Source: CAYURR01 sp964446745
GTDB taxonomy: Bacteria; Bacillota; Clostridia; Lachnospirales; WQUN01
Assembly: GCA_964446745.1 (NCBI GenBank)
Contig: CAYURR010000063.1
Location: forward strand, 1-15,591
Length of the DNA stretch: 15,591 nucleotides
Direction of reading: 5' to 3'
Under the pieces are notes generated by a model. The model was not told the DNA's origin. It was given only the letters and a program-made list of their open reading frames with translations, and did not search any database. This document shows, one piece after another, positions 1 through 7,747 of this stretch; position 1 is the first letter of the stretch, and the number at the start of each line of letters is the position of its first letter. Made by a program: the position numbers and the translations under genes.

Positions 1-238
1 CGTGATTCATCACGATCTCCTTGACCTTGGGTGAGCTCTGCATGGCCGCGTTTTGTTCGAACAGTATCGTACACAGAAATGTAAGCAGTTCCTCATATAT
101 CGGTACATGCTTCTTTATACGCGCATTAAAGCAGCCGTTTTCTTCCCATTCTTTTACTAATTCGCATTGCGGATGCGTCTTTATAAATGCTACAAGTGCG
201 TCCTTATATCTTCGTGTGGTTATAGTTAATAGCGACAT
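1..238 (-). CDS. Unrecognised protein, N-terminal 79 residues (runs off the left edge)
   Basis: On the minus strand an open frame starts with ATG at 238-236 and stays open to the window edge. The complement of 239-252 gives a GAGGTG ribosome binding site about 6 bases before the ATG, which decides the start. The visible protein begins MSLLTITTRRYKDALVAFIK and is soluble-looking, with many charged residues, a WEENG segment and a hydrophobic helix (ELLTFLCTILFEQ) near residues 50-62. No signal peptide or membrane anchor is seen, and I do not recognise a family. It is divergent from the MFS transporter gene, with about 110 bases between the two starts. The plus-strand frame over the same bases (21-293) has no ribosome binding site and is taken as its shadow. 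Confidence 0.6.
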   Translation of the reverse strand, partial: MSLLTITTRRYKDALVAFIKTHPQCELVKEWEENGCFNARIKKHVPIYEELLTFLCTILFEQNAAMQSSPKVKEIVMNH

Positions 239-289
239 GCCAACACCTCGCCTTTTGCTTTGTCGTTTCAATATATGCGGAAAGTTCGT

Positions 290-318
290 TTGAATTATCA
301 TGTACCGAATGCTATACT
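290..318 (+). promoter_or_regulatory. Sigma-A type promoter of the MFS transporter gene
   Basis: TTGAAT (290-295) and TATACT (313-318) are separated by exactly 17 bases. Transcription would start near 325, leaving a leader of about 24 bases before the GTG start at 349. Confidence 0.6.
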
Positions 319-348
319 GAGGAAAATATTTTTGCGGGATGTGTATAT

Positions 349-1626
349 GTGGATAACAAGTTGACCAAGAAATCCGCGGGGACAATGACAAACGAAATGA
401 AGATATTTTTCGTGATCCTCGCATTAACGGCACTCGGAAGCGGGCTGTCCGATGCGCTGTTTTCAAATTATTTTAAGGATGCCTATGATGTCACAGCGAT
501 GATGCGTGGCTTTATCGAATTCCCCCGTGAATTGCCCGGGCTTGTCTGTATTATCGTCATATCGTTACTGAGTTTCATGGGCGACATCCGTATGTCCATA
601 CTCGCGCAGGCGTTGTGCGCCATAGGCCTCACAGCCCTCGGCCTTTTGACACCCCCGTTCAATGTTATGTTGATATTCCTATTTACATATTCGATGGGTA
701 TGCATACATTCTTTCCGCTGCAAGACAGCATAGGTATGGACCTCGTCCAAAAGGGCGACAGCGTAAACCGCCGCATGGGCCAGTACAAGGGGGTCGCAAC
801 CGCTTTTGGCATGCTCGCGAGCCTGCTTGTATTCACAGGCTTTCGCATGGGCTTTTTCAGCTTCACATCCCCTATTAAATTCCCGTTCGTTATCGGTGCA
901 ATCGTTTATGCATTTATCTTTTTCCTGTTTATTAAGCTCTACAACATGATCAAGGCATCAAAAAAGGATCCAGACCAACATCCCGATCACTCTACTGTGA
1001 AAAACAAATTCATTTTCCGTAAGGAATATAAATACTATTACATACTCGCGGTTATGCACGGAGTTCAAAAGCAAATCATGGCCGTGTATGGACCATGGGT
1101 CCTGATAGAGCTTTTGGGTAGCAAGGCCGACACGATGGCGATATTGGGCATCATCGGTGCATTCATCGGCATCTTTTTCATGCCCGCACTAGGACACTGG
1201 ACAGACAGATTCGGTATAAAGAAGATGTTATTCGCGGATGCGCTCTCATTCATCGTCATCTACATAGCCTATGGAGCGATGAGCGCAGGCTTCTCTTCAG
1301 GTTCATTCGCTACATTCGGATTGCCCGCAATGATTATATTCGGGCTGTTTATATTGGATCGTATGTCTATGCAGATGGGATTTATCAAGATTGTATATTT
1401 GAAATCCATAGCAGTCATGCCCTCGGATATCACAAAGACATTATCGCTCGGTATCAGCATGGACCATATCGTCTCGATCGTCTGCGCCACGCTCGGCGGC
1501 CTCATCTGGAGTGCCTACGGCCCGCAGTGGATATTCTTCCTCGCTGCGGCTCTGTCCTGCGTAAATCTCGTGGTAGCGTTCTTGGTAAAAGAAAAAGCAC
1601 CTCAGGCGGATGTGTCAGAAAGCTGA
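349..1626 (+). CDS. Major facilitator superfamily (MFS) transporter
   Basis: This 425-residue, very hydrophobic protein has about 12 predicted membrane segments in two halves, with a charged cytoplasmic stretch near residues 200-230 (KASKKDPDQHPDH...) that fits the central MFS loop. The MFS signature-A type sequence GHWTDRFGIKK lies at residues 282-292, between predicted helices 8 and 9. The C-terminus is charged and cytoplasmic. The start is GTG at 349, the only start in this frame close to the promoter; a weak GCGGGAT lies upstream, and an internal ATG at 385 is a less likely alternative. The gene is monocistronic, with its own promoter before it and a strong hairpin terminator 28 bases after the stop. 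The substrate cannot be inferred. Confidence 0.85.
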   Translation: MDNKLTKKSAGTMTNEMKIFFVILALTALGSGLSDALFSNYFKDAYDVTAMMRGFIEFPRELPGLVCIIVISLLSFMGDIRMSILAQALCAIGLTALGLLTPPFNVMLIFLFTYSMGMHTFFPLQDSIGMDLVQKGDSVNRRMGQYKGVATAFGMLASLLVFTGFRMGFFSFTSPIKFPFVIGAIVYAFIFFLFIKLYNMIKASKKDPDQHPDHSTVKNKFIFRKEYKYYYILAVMHGVQKQIMAVYGPWVLIELLGSKADTMAILGIIGAFIGIFFMPALGHWTDRFGIKKMLFADALSFIVIYIAYGAMSAGFSSGSFATFGLPAMIIFGLFILDRMSMQMGFIKIVYLKSIAVMPSDITKTLSLGISMDHIVSIVCATLGGLIWSAYGPQWIFFLAAALSCVNLVVAFLVKEKAPQADVSES

Positions 1627-1654
1627 TAAGTCCATAGATACATCGTGGTAAGCA

Positions 1655-1688
1655 AAAAGCCTGTATGTCGATTGACATACAGGCTTTT
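1655..1688. terminator. Two-way intrinsic terminator between MFS gene and tRNA-Gln
   Basis: A perfect 15-base-pair stem (1655-1669 with 1674-1688) closes a GATT loop. The stem is flanked by A-rich sequence on the left and ends in TTTT on the right, so it reads as a rho-independent terminator in both directions: for the MFS gene on plus, and for the tRNA transcript, 23 bases after the tRNA end, on minus. Confidence 0.85.
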
Positions 1689-1710
1689 GATTTCATAGTG
1701 ATATTATGAG

Positions 1711-1782
1711 CTAGGCCGGAAGGATTCGAACCTTCGGATGATGGAGTCAGAGTCCATTGCCTTACCGCTTGGCGACGGCCCA
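1711..1782 (-). tRNA. tRNA-Gln (anticodon CTG)
   Basis: The minus strand folds into a full cloverleaf of 72 bases. Acceptor TGGGCCG pairs with CGGCCTA, including one G-T pair. The D stem is GCC/GGC. The anticodon arm is ATGGA-CTCTGAC-TCCAT, with CTG at the anticodon position. The variable loop is CATCC, and the T arm is GAAGG-TTCGAAT-CCTTC. The discriminator base is G, as usual for glutamine. The 3' CCA is not encoded and must be added after transcription. The gene stands alone, with its own promoter (1813-1841) and a terminator downstream. With these elements it fills most of the 343-base gap between the MFS and yloU genes. Confidence 0.95.
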
Positions 1783-1812
1783 ATGTTTGTACTGCTGTCC
1801 GAAACGAGTCGT

Positions 1813-1841
1813 ATTATATAACAATCTTTTACATAATGCAA
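1813..1841 (-). promoter_or_regulatory. Promoter of tRNA-Gln
   Basis: Read on the minus strand: TTGCAT (1841-1836), 17 bases, then a consensus TATAAT (1818-1813). The predicted transcription start near 1806 is about 24 bases before the mature tRNA 5' end. Confidence 0.7.
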
Positions 1842-1912
1842 GGAAAAATTTTCAACGTTGGTTTATCCATAATATGTCATGACTCGAGCGGCCTTGTACG
1901 CGCTCATAAGAT

Positions 1913-1941
1913 TTGTATTCGGAAGGATTCTATTGTATAAT
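1913..1941 (+). promoter_or_regulatory. Promoter of the yloU-fakA-recG-rsmD-coaD operon
   Basis: TTGTAT (1913-1918), 17 bases, then consensus TATAAT (1936-1941). It lies 28 bases before the ATG of the yloU-like gene, so the leader is short, about 22 bases. It is divergent from the tRNA promoter, with 71 bases between the two -35 boxes. Confidence 0.7.
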
Positions 1942-1969
1942 TACACAGAATATGTGTGGGAGGTAATTT

Positions 1970-2320
1970 ATGTCATTGAAAATAAAGACCGAATACGGTC
2001 ATATCGTGATCGAGAATGAGGTTATCGCACGTATAGCCGGACTGGCCGCGATGGAGAACTACGGCATCGTGGGTATGGCTGCAAAGAATGTGCGTGACGG
2101 TATCGTGCAGATACTCAAGATGGAGAGCCTCACCAAGGGGATACGCCTAAACCTCTCCGATGAATTCATAGCCATCGACCTGCATATTATAGTCGAATAC
2201 GGGACTAACATACCCGCCATAGCAGATTCGCTTATCGAGGCCGTCAAGTACAAAGTAGAGGAAAACACCGGACTGACCGTTTCCGCAGTCAATATCTTTG
2301 TAGAGGGCGTCAGGGTATAA
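1970..2320 (+). CDS. yloU: Asp23/Gls24 family (YloU-like) envelope stress protein
   Basis: This 116-residue protein shows the family pattern GHIVIENEVIARIAGLAA near the N-terminus, then the variable region, then a beta-rich core with IDLHIIVEYGTNIPAIA (residues about 66-82) and a valine-rich end. That matches the single-domain YloU branch of the Asp23/Gls24 family in length and order. In S. aureus, Asp23 lies under the membrane; the exact role of YloU is not settled. The start is ATG at 1970 with GGGAGG 6 bases before it. It is the first gene of a six-gene plus-strand operon, directly ahead of fakA, the arrangement also seen in Bacillus (yloU-yloV). Confidence 0.9.
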   Translation: MSLKIKTEYGHIVIENEVIARIAGLAAMENYGIVGMAAKNVRDGIVQILKMESLTKGIRLNLSDEFIAIDLHIIVEYGTNIPAIADSLIEAVKYKVEENTGLTVSAVNIFVEGVRV

Positions 2321-2362
2321 AATATATTATATAACAGCATTTTTATATATAGGAGGATCAGC

Positions 2363-4060
2363 TTGGGCGTTACAAGTATCGATGGAAATTTACTGCGTAA
2401 ACTCATCATCGCCGGTGCTAATGAGCTATATAGAAATCGGCATGACATAGATGCACTGAATGTCTTTCCCGTACCCGACGGAGATACAGGGACCAATATG
2501 TCTATGACGGTCATGGCCGCCGCACGCGAGGTCGCAAACCTGCGCACCCCTAATATCTATGACGTGGCGAAGGCCGCTTCGAACGGTTCCCTGCGCGGCG
2601 CGCGGGGTAATTCGGGGGTAATACTGTCTCAATTATTCAGAGGATTTGCAAAGGGTCTCGAAAACGTGGCTGTCGCCGATGCGGACAACCTCGCGTTTGC
2701 ACTCACAAAGGCGTCCGAAACCGCTTACAAGGCCGTTATGAAGCCCAAGGAGGGTACGATGCTGACCGTAGGGCGCGCGATCGGCGAATATGCTCTCGAG
2801 ATGACCGCAGACACCGACGATATTGACGTTATATTCGAAGCGCTCATAAAGAATACACGTACCGTGCTCGCCAAAACCACCAACATGCTGCCCGAGCTAA
2901 AGCAAGCCGGCGTCGTCGATGCGGGCGGCAAAGGGCTCTTATTGATATTCGAAGGGGCATTTGCAAAGCTGCATAGCACCGAGGATATTCAGATCGAGCT
3001 GTCGGACGCTTCGACCCCCAGCCCTACTGCGCCCGCAGCCTCACATTTCTCCCCTACAGATATCAAGTTCATTTATTGTACGGAGTTCATCGTAGATATC
3101 CCGCCCACCGCACACAAGCAGGGTTCAAACAACAGCTTGCATACAGAGGACGAGCTCAAGCGCTTCCTATCCGGTATCGGCGATTCGGTAGTCGTTGTAA
3201 TGGATGACGCATTGATCAAGGTGCATGTGCATACAAATAACCCGGGCAAAGCCCTCGAAAAGGCTCTGACATACGGTAGCCTTTCCAATATAAAGATCGA
3301 GAACATGCGTAACCAACACACGGGTATGCTAAACTTCAGCTCAGAAAGTCAGCCCGTAGCGCAACCAGTACCCGTCGGTCCCCCTAAGGAGATCGGTTTT
3401 GTGGCTGTTTCTGCAGGTAGCGGCTTGAGCGAGCTATTTACGAGTTTGGGCGCGGACTATATTGTCGAGGGCGGTCAAACGATGAACCCGTCTACCGAGG
3501 ATATACTCGCCGCGATCAACGCTGTAAATGCCCATCGTGTGTTTGTACTTTCAAATAACAAAAATATCGTGCTCGCCGCACAGCAGGCGGCCATGATGCT
3601 CGATCCCGCATTAGGCTCCTCTAAAACCGCCACGGTCATCCCGACCACGACGATCCCGCAGGGCATCAGCTGTATGATCAGCTATTCGGATGCCGATGAC
3701 GCGAGTACGAACGAACAGACTATGAAGGAAGCCATGGCAGCTGTGAGGACCGGTATGTGCACGGTTGCAGTTCGCGATACGACATTAAATGATATGTCTA
3801 TAACCGAAGGAGATTTCCTGTTTATGGAAGACGGCGAGATCACGGCGGTCGACGCAGACCTTCAAACCGGTGCCAAGGCCCTTTTGAAGCGTATGCTCGA
3901 GGACGGCGGCGATGTCGTTTCTATTTACTATGGTGCAGACAGTACGGAAGATGCCGCTCGTGAGGTTGCCGAGGATATTTCCGAAGCATTTCCCGATACC
4001 GAGATCGAGATATACAATGGCGGCCAGCCCGTATATCACTATATCTTCTCTGTAGAATAA
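2363..4060 (+). CDS. fakA: Fatty acid kinase catalytic subunit FakA (DAK2/DhaL domain, YloV-like)
   Basis: FakA phosphorylates fatty acids bound to a FakB carrier, so that exogenous fatty acids can enter phospholipid synthesis. At 565 residues the protein has the family's usual length. The N-terminal DhaL-type ATP-binding domain (about 1-205) has NVFPVPDGDTGTNM at 33-46, with the metal-binding aspartates D39 and D41, and GARGNSG at 79-85. A low-complexity Ser/Pro/Thr/Ala linker follows near 215-232. A middle domain (about 235-320) holds the HVHTN motif. The C-terminal domain starts near 345 (GFVAVSAGSGL...) and includes EGGQTMNPSTEDIL. The start is TTG at 2363, chosen because AGGAGG (2351-2356) lies 6 bases before it. 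No FakB gene is in the window. The recG start follows the stop by 3 bases. Confidence 0.93.
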   Translation: MGVTSIDGNLLRKLIIAGANELYRNRHDIDALNVFPVPDGDTGTNMSMTVMAAAREVANLRTPNIYDVAKAASNGSLRGARGNSGVILSQLFRGFAKGLENVAVADADNLAFALTKASETAYKAVMKPKEGTMLTVGRAIGEYALEMTADTDDIDVIFEALIKNTRTVLAKTTNMLPELKQAGVVDAGGKGLLLIFEGAFAKLHSTEDIQIELSDASTPSPTAPAASHFSPTDIKFIYCTEFIVDIPPTAHKQGSNNSLHTEDELKRFLSGIGDSVVVVMDDALIKVHVHTNNPGKALEKALTYGSLSNIKIENMRNQHTGMLNFSSESQPVAQPVPVGPPKEIGFVAVSAGSGLSELFTSLGADYIVEGGQTMNPSTEDILAAINAVNAHRVFVLSNNKNIVLAAQQAAMMLDPALGSSKTATVIPTTTIPQGISCMISYSDADDASTNEQTMKEAMAAVRTGMCTVAVRDTTLNDMSITEGDFLFMEDGEITAVDADLQTGAKALLKRMLEDGGDVVSIYYGADSTEDAAREVAEDISEAFPDTEIEIYNGGQPVYHYIFSVE

Positions 4061-4063
4061 TCT

Positions 4064-6103
4064 ATGAAGAGCTCGGATCCCGTTTCCGTTTTACCGTCGG
4101 TAGGCGCAAAACGCTCACTGTCCCTGAGCAAAAAGGGTATAGAGACGATATCGGATCTGCTGACCTATTATCCGCGTAATTACAGCGACCGCAGTAAGAT
4201 AACCGAGATCGAGCAACTCACCGTCAGCGAGACCGGAACGATACGCGGCTATGTGAGTGCACCAGCCGAGATCGTTCGAACCGGCCAGATTACGATTGTA
4301 CGTCTCATGATATTTGACAATACGGGATCGATCGAGCTTGTATGGTTCAACCAGCCATATTTACGGAGTACCTTTTCAGTCGGCAAGGAATACATCTTTA
4401 CGGGACGCATAACGGCGTTTCGCGGCCGCTTGAAGATGGAGGCCCCGGAGTTTGAATGCACGGACAACATGCATCTGCTGTCTCAGGGCCGCATCGTACC
4501 GATATACTCTCTTGCTAAAAACCTCACGCAACAGTTTTTCAGACGCATCCTATTCGATGTGTTGAATAAACCGGATGCGGACATACTGTTACCCGAGAAC
4601 CTGCCGGTCTCCGTAATGAGCAGATATGATCTCTGTGAACGCAAGTACGCAGTCAGAAATATCCACTTCCCCGAGAGTGAGGACGCGTTCTATCGCGCAC
4701 GCAAGCGTCTGGTGTTCGAGGAATTGTTCTTTATGCAATACGCGTTGTTTGATATAAAGGACAGCGCACGTAAACCAACCGAATATGTCTTTTCTGATTT
4801 CGATATTGCACCGCTTACGCGTGAGTTCGGTTACGAACCGACGGACGCGCAAAAGGCGGCTATTACAGATATATTATCCGATTTTATGAGCGGGCTCGCC
4901 GCTAACCGATTGGTTCAAGGAGATGTGGGCTCCGGAAAGACCTTTGTGGCCTCTGCGGCAGCGTATTTAGCTATAAAAAACGGTTATCAAGCCGCATTCA
5001 TGGCCCCAACAGATGTGCTCGCACGTCAGCATTTCTTGTCTTTGAGCAAGTTGTTTATACCGCTTGGATGTGATGTGACCTTACTCGTGGGTGATATGCC
5101 CGCCGCCGAACGCAGAGCCGCGATAGCCAAGATCAAAGACGGCTCAGCGCAATTGGTCGTGGGTACGCACGCACTGTTTCAATCCGGGGTTTTATATAAA
5201 AGTCTCGCGCTTGTAATCACGGATGAGCAGCACCGCTTCGGCGTCAAGCAACGCCAAACCCTTTCCGAGAAATCCGAATCCCCTCACGTACTGATAATGT
5301 CCGCGACACCGATACCAAGGACGCTCGCGTTGATCCTATACGGCGATCTGGATATATCCGTGATCAACAGCCTGCCCCCGGGCAGACAGCATATAGATAC
5401 CTTTTTCGTAGACGGCTCGTACCGTGAGCGTATACACAAGTTTATTAAAAAGGAGATAGACAAGGGCCATCAAGCCTTTATAGTATGCGCAACCATCGGT
5501 GGCGAGCAGCCAAGCGAGGGCCTAAAATCCGTCGTATCCTACGCAAAGGAATATTTTCCACCCGGAACCGGCATAACAGCGCAGATACTCCACGGCAAGC
5601 AAAGCGCAGCCGAGAAGCAGGCCATCATGCAGAGCTTTTCCGATAACGATATCCATGTGTTGATCAGTACAACGGTCGTGGAGGTCGGTGTGGATATACC
5701 GAACGCGACGGTTATGCTCATAGAGGACGCAGACCGCTTCGGGCTGTCCCAGTTGCATCAGTTGCGTGGACGCGTAGGTCGCGGCTCTTCAAAGTCCTAT
5801 TGTATATTGATATCCGATACCAAATCTAAGCCCGCAAAGGAACGCCTGACCGCCATGACCCAGACAAACAGCGGATTCGAGCTATCTGAGACGGACCTGC
5901 GCATAAGGGGTCCCGGGGATTTCTTCGGCACCGCACAGCATGGACTGCCTGTTTTAAGGATAGCCAATCTCTATACCGATACAGACATACTCAAAGATGT
6001 CTCAGAGGCTGTAATGTCAGTCAGAGACGGCACAATTTCTATAATGCCAGCTGAGCAAGATGCTTTACATAGGCATTGTAAAATCTACGAAACTTTATTA
6101 TAA
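4064..6103 (+). CDS. recG: ATP-dependent DNA helicase RecG
   Basis: RecG reverses stalled replication forks and migrates Holliday junctions. This 679-residue protein has the full family layout. An N-terminal wedge/OB-fold domain (about 1-150) includes the YYPRNYSDRS motif near 35-44. The superfamily 2 helicase core follows, with Walker A GDVGSGKT (286-293), the DEQH box (387-390, followed by RFGVKQR), SATPIPRT (413-420) and motif VI QLRGRVGRG (566-574). A typical C-terminal region with SGFELSETDLRIRGPGDFFG comes last. All key residues are present, so it should be active. The ATG at 4064 has no evident ribosome binding site. Translation probably depends on ribosomes ending fakA 3 bases upstream. 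A location after yloU/fakA is common in Firmicutes. Confidence 0.97.
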   Translation: MKSSDPVSVLPSVGAKRSLSLSKKGIETISDLLTYYPRNYSDRSKITEIEQLTVSETGTIRGYVSAPAEIVRTGQITIVRLMIFDNTGSIELVWFNQPYLRSTFSVGKEYIFTGRITAFRGRLKMEAPEFECTDNMHLLSQGRIVPIYSLAKNLTQQFFRRILFDVLNKPDADILLPENLPVSVMSRYDLCERKYAVRNIHFPESEDAFYRARKRLVFEELFFMQYALFDIKDSARKPTEYVFSDFDIAPLTREFGYEPTDAQKAAITDILSDFMSGLAANRLVQGDVGSGKTFVASAAAYLAIKNGYQAAFMAPTDVLARQHFLSLSKLFIPLGCDVTLLVGDMPAAERRAAIAKIKDGSAQLVVGTHALFQSGVLYKSLALVITDEQHRFGVKQRQTLSEKSESPHVLIMSATPIPRTLALILYGDLDISVINSLPPGRQHIDTFFVDGSYRERIHKFIKKEIDKGHQAFIVCATIGGEQPSEGLKSVVSYAKEYFPPGTGITAQILHGKQSAAEKQAIMQSFSDNDIHVLISTTVVEVGVDIPNATVMLIEDADRFGLSQLHQLRGRVGRGSSKSYCILISDTKSKPAKERLTAMTQTNSGFELSETDLRIRGPGDFFGTAQHGLPVLRIANLYTDTDILKDVSEAVMSVRDGTISIMPAEQDALHRHCKIYETLL

Positions 6104-6133
6104 TCAATTCCATATAGCAAGGGGATATAGATC

Positions 6134-6700
6134 GTGCGTGTAATCGCGGGTTCGGCACGGAGCGTACCGCTGTGTACGCCACCCGGCAACAAGACGCGTC
6201 CCACTACAGACAAGCTCAAGGAGACGCTGTTTAACATCATAGCCGCATATATTCCGCAGTCGCGGTGCCTGGACCTGTTTTGTGGCTCCGGAGCGCTGGG
6301 AGTGGAGGCGCTGAGCCGTGGCGCAGCATCAGCCGTATTCGTGGACAAGTCCCCTACTGCCATTGCCTGTACGCGGCAAAACTTATCAAAGACTAGGCTT
6401 GACGCATCCACGCGGCTAATCACAGCCGACTCTCTCGCGGCACTTAATACGCTGAGCTCTAATAACGAGCCGCCGTTTGACTTGATATTCATGGATCCCC
6501 CATATGGCAGGGACCATGTGATGCCGTGCTTGACGGCTATATATAATGGACACTTGCTCTCGGAGGACGGCTTGATTGTAATCGAGCAGTCATCGGAGGA
6601 TTATATACCCGAACAGGACGAGCTCGATGCGCTCGGACTGACTATATATAAGGAACGTATATTCAAGACCACCGCTTTTTTAATATATAAGCATGCTTGA
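6134..6700 (+). CDS. rsmD: 16S rRNA (guanine-966-N2)-methyltransferase RsmD
   Basis: RsmD uses S-adenosylmethionine to methylate G966 of 16S rRNA during small-subunit assembly. The 188-residue protein starts MRVIAGSARS, includes RPTTDKLKETLFNI near residues 22-35, has the SAM-binding motif LDLFCGSGALG at 46-56, and the amino-methyltransferase motif DPPYG at 121-125. The start is GTG at 6134, supported by AAGGGGAT 7-8 bases before it and by the usual N-terminus of the family. It follows recG by 30 bases and precedes coaD by 19, so it is co-transcribed. The rsmD-coaD pair is a very common gene order in Gram-positive bacteria. Confidence 0.95.
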   Translation: MRVIAGSARSVPLCTPPGNKTRPTTDKLKETLFNIIAAYIPQSRCLDLFCGSGALGVEALSRGAASAVFVDKSPTAIACTRQNLSKTRLDASTRLITADSLAALNTLSSNNEPPFDLIFMDPPYGRDHVMPCLTAIYNGHLLSEDGLIVIEQSSEDYIPEQDELDALGLTIYKERIFKTTAFLIYKHA

Positions 6701-6719
6701 TGCAAAGGAAGATCAATTC

Positions 6720-7199
6720 ATGAAATCGGCCGTATATCCGGGTACATTTGACCCGGTGACACTCGGACATGCCCATATTATCGAACGCGCCGCGAGGCTC
6801 TGCGACAGACTGACCGTGACCGTGATGATAAACCCTCAGAAGACCTGTATGTTTGATTTAGATACCCGTATTTCCATGCTGAAAAAGACTGTACAGTCAT
6901 ATGGAAACGTAAATGTAGACAGTTATGAGGGATTGCTCGCGGATTATCTGGATAGGATTGGTGCAGAGGCCGTTATACGCGGTTTGCGATACGGCGATTT
7001 TGACTTTGAATACCAATCGGCTATGCTTAATAAATCCATAAACCCGAGGTGTGAAACTGTAAGCCTGTTTACCGATCCGCAATACGCGCATATCAGCTCT
7101 ACGGCTGTACGCAATCTGCTGTTTTTCGGCGGAGATATAGGGTCGATGGTACCGGGCTGTGTCGTAGAGGATTTATACAGCTGCCGACAGGCGATTTGA
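6720..7199 (+). CDS. coaD: Phosphopantetheine adenylyltransferase CoaD
   Basis: CoaD transfers AMP from ATP to 4'-phosphopantetheine, the penultimate step of coenzyme A synthesis. From the ATG at 6720 the protein is 159 residues, the usual length. It begins MKSAVYPGTFDPVTLGH with the nucleotidyltransferase TxGH motif ending at H17. RGLRYGDFDFEYQ follows in the middle, and ISSTAVR lies at residues 125-131. The start at 6720 is preferred over an in-frame ATG at 6693, because AAAGGAAG (6704-6711) precedes it, the family N-terminus begins right there, and the earlier ATG lies inside the end of rsmD. The extra nine residues would be unusual. Confidence 0.96.
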   Translation: MKSAVYPGTFDPVTLGHAHIIERAARLCDRLTVTVMINPQKTCMFDLDTRISMLKKTVQSYGNVNVDSYEGLLADYLDRIGAEAVIRGLRYGDFDFEYQSAMLNKSINPRCETVSLFTDPQYAHISSTAVRNLLFFGGDIGSMVPGCVVEDLYSCRQAI

Positions 7200-7212
7200 A
7201 TGGAGGATACAA

Positions 7213-7716
7213 ATGGAGTCGTTATTAGATTATCTCGATGCGCTTGAGGATTTATTGGATTCGTGCAAACCGGTTCCGTTTTCAAATAAAATCTCTGTGG
7301 AGAAGGAACGCATTTTTGACATTATATCGGACATAAGGCTGAACCTGCCAAACGAAATACGTCAGGCTCAGCGTATCATAGAGGAACATGACAAAATCAT
7401 AAACGACGCGAACGCCAAGGGTGGCAATATCATCCGCGAGGCCGAGATGAACGCGAAGATATTGACCAACAGTCATGAGATAACGAAGATGGCTACGGAG
7501 CAGGCCTCCGAGATCATGGAGGAGGCAAAGCGTTCGGCACGCGACATGCGCCTAAACGCAATGGACTATGCCGATGAAATACTCTCAAAGATAGAGGACA
7601 AGGTCCGTGAGACGATGCTAAACCTCGAACAACAATACCGTATCACCGACGAATACCTCTCAGATATCATTGAGGTACTGTATTCGAACAGGCAGGAGCT
7701 CAGAGGCGGCAAATAA
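7213..7716 (+). CDS. Coiled-coil protein of unknown function downstream of coaD
   Basis: This 167-residue protein is highly charged and mostly helical, without membrane segments or a signal peptide. A short N-terminal helix (MESLLDYLDALEDLLDS) is followed by a linker with PFSNKISVEKERIFDII. A long Ala/Glu/Lys/Arg-rich helix, residues about 50-150 (for example IIREAEMNAKILTNSHEITK), is likely to form a coiled coil. The composition resembles DivIVA-like and ATP synthase subunit-b-like proteins. Clostridial relatives are often loosely labelled ATPase, but I see no nucleotide-binding motif. The start is ATG at 7213 with GGAGGA 5 bases before it, and 13 bases follow the coaD stop. It is the last gene of the operon. 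The context suggests a structural or scaffold role, which is inference. Confidence 0.85.
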   Translation: MESLLDYLDALEDLLDSCKPVPFSNKISVEKERIFDIISDIRLNLPNEIRQAQRIIEEHDKIINDANAKGGNIIREAEMNAKILTNSHEITKMATEQASEIMEEAKRSARDMRLNAMDYADEILSKIEDKVRETMLNLEQQYRITDEYLSDIIEVLYSNRQELRGGK

Positions 7717-7717
7717 A

Positions 7718-7743
7718 AAAGAACCTACCACGGTAGGTTCTTT
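7718..7743. terminator. Two-way terminator ending the yloU-to-coiled-coil operon
   Basis: The arms AAAGAACCTAC (7718-7728) and GTAGGTTCTTT (7733-7743) pair perfectly around the loop CACG. The left flank is A-rich and the right arm ends in TTT followed by AATTTTA. It starts one base after the coiled-coil gene's stop and lies just past the stop of the convergent dehydrogenase gene, so it can serve both strands. Confidence 0.8.
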
Positions 7744-7747
7744 AATT

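Noticed and set aside
21..293. Plus-strand 90-residue open frame
   Set aside because: It has no ribosome binding site, a Cys/Ser-rich composition, and covers a minus-strand frame with a good start and GAGGTG site.
1502..1783. Minus-strand 93-residue frame across the tRNA
   Set aside because: It runs through a clear tRNA gene and terminator and has no coding support.
6693..6719. Earlier ATG for coaD
   Set aside because: It overlaps the end of rsmD and adds nine residues before the family N-terminus. The ATG at 6720 has the ribosome binding site.
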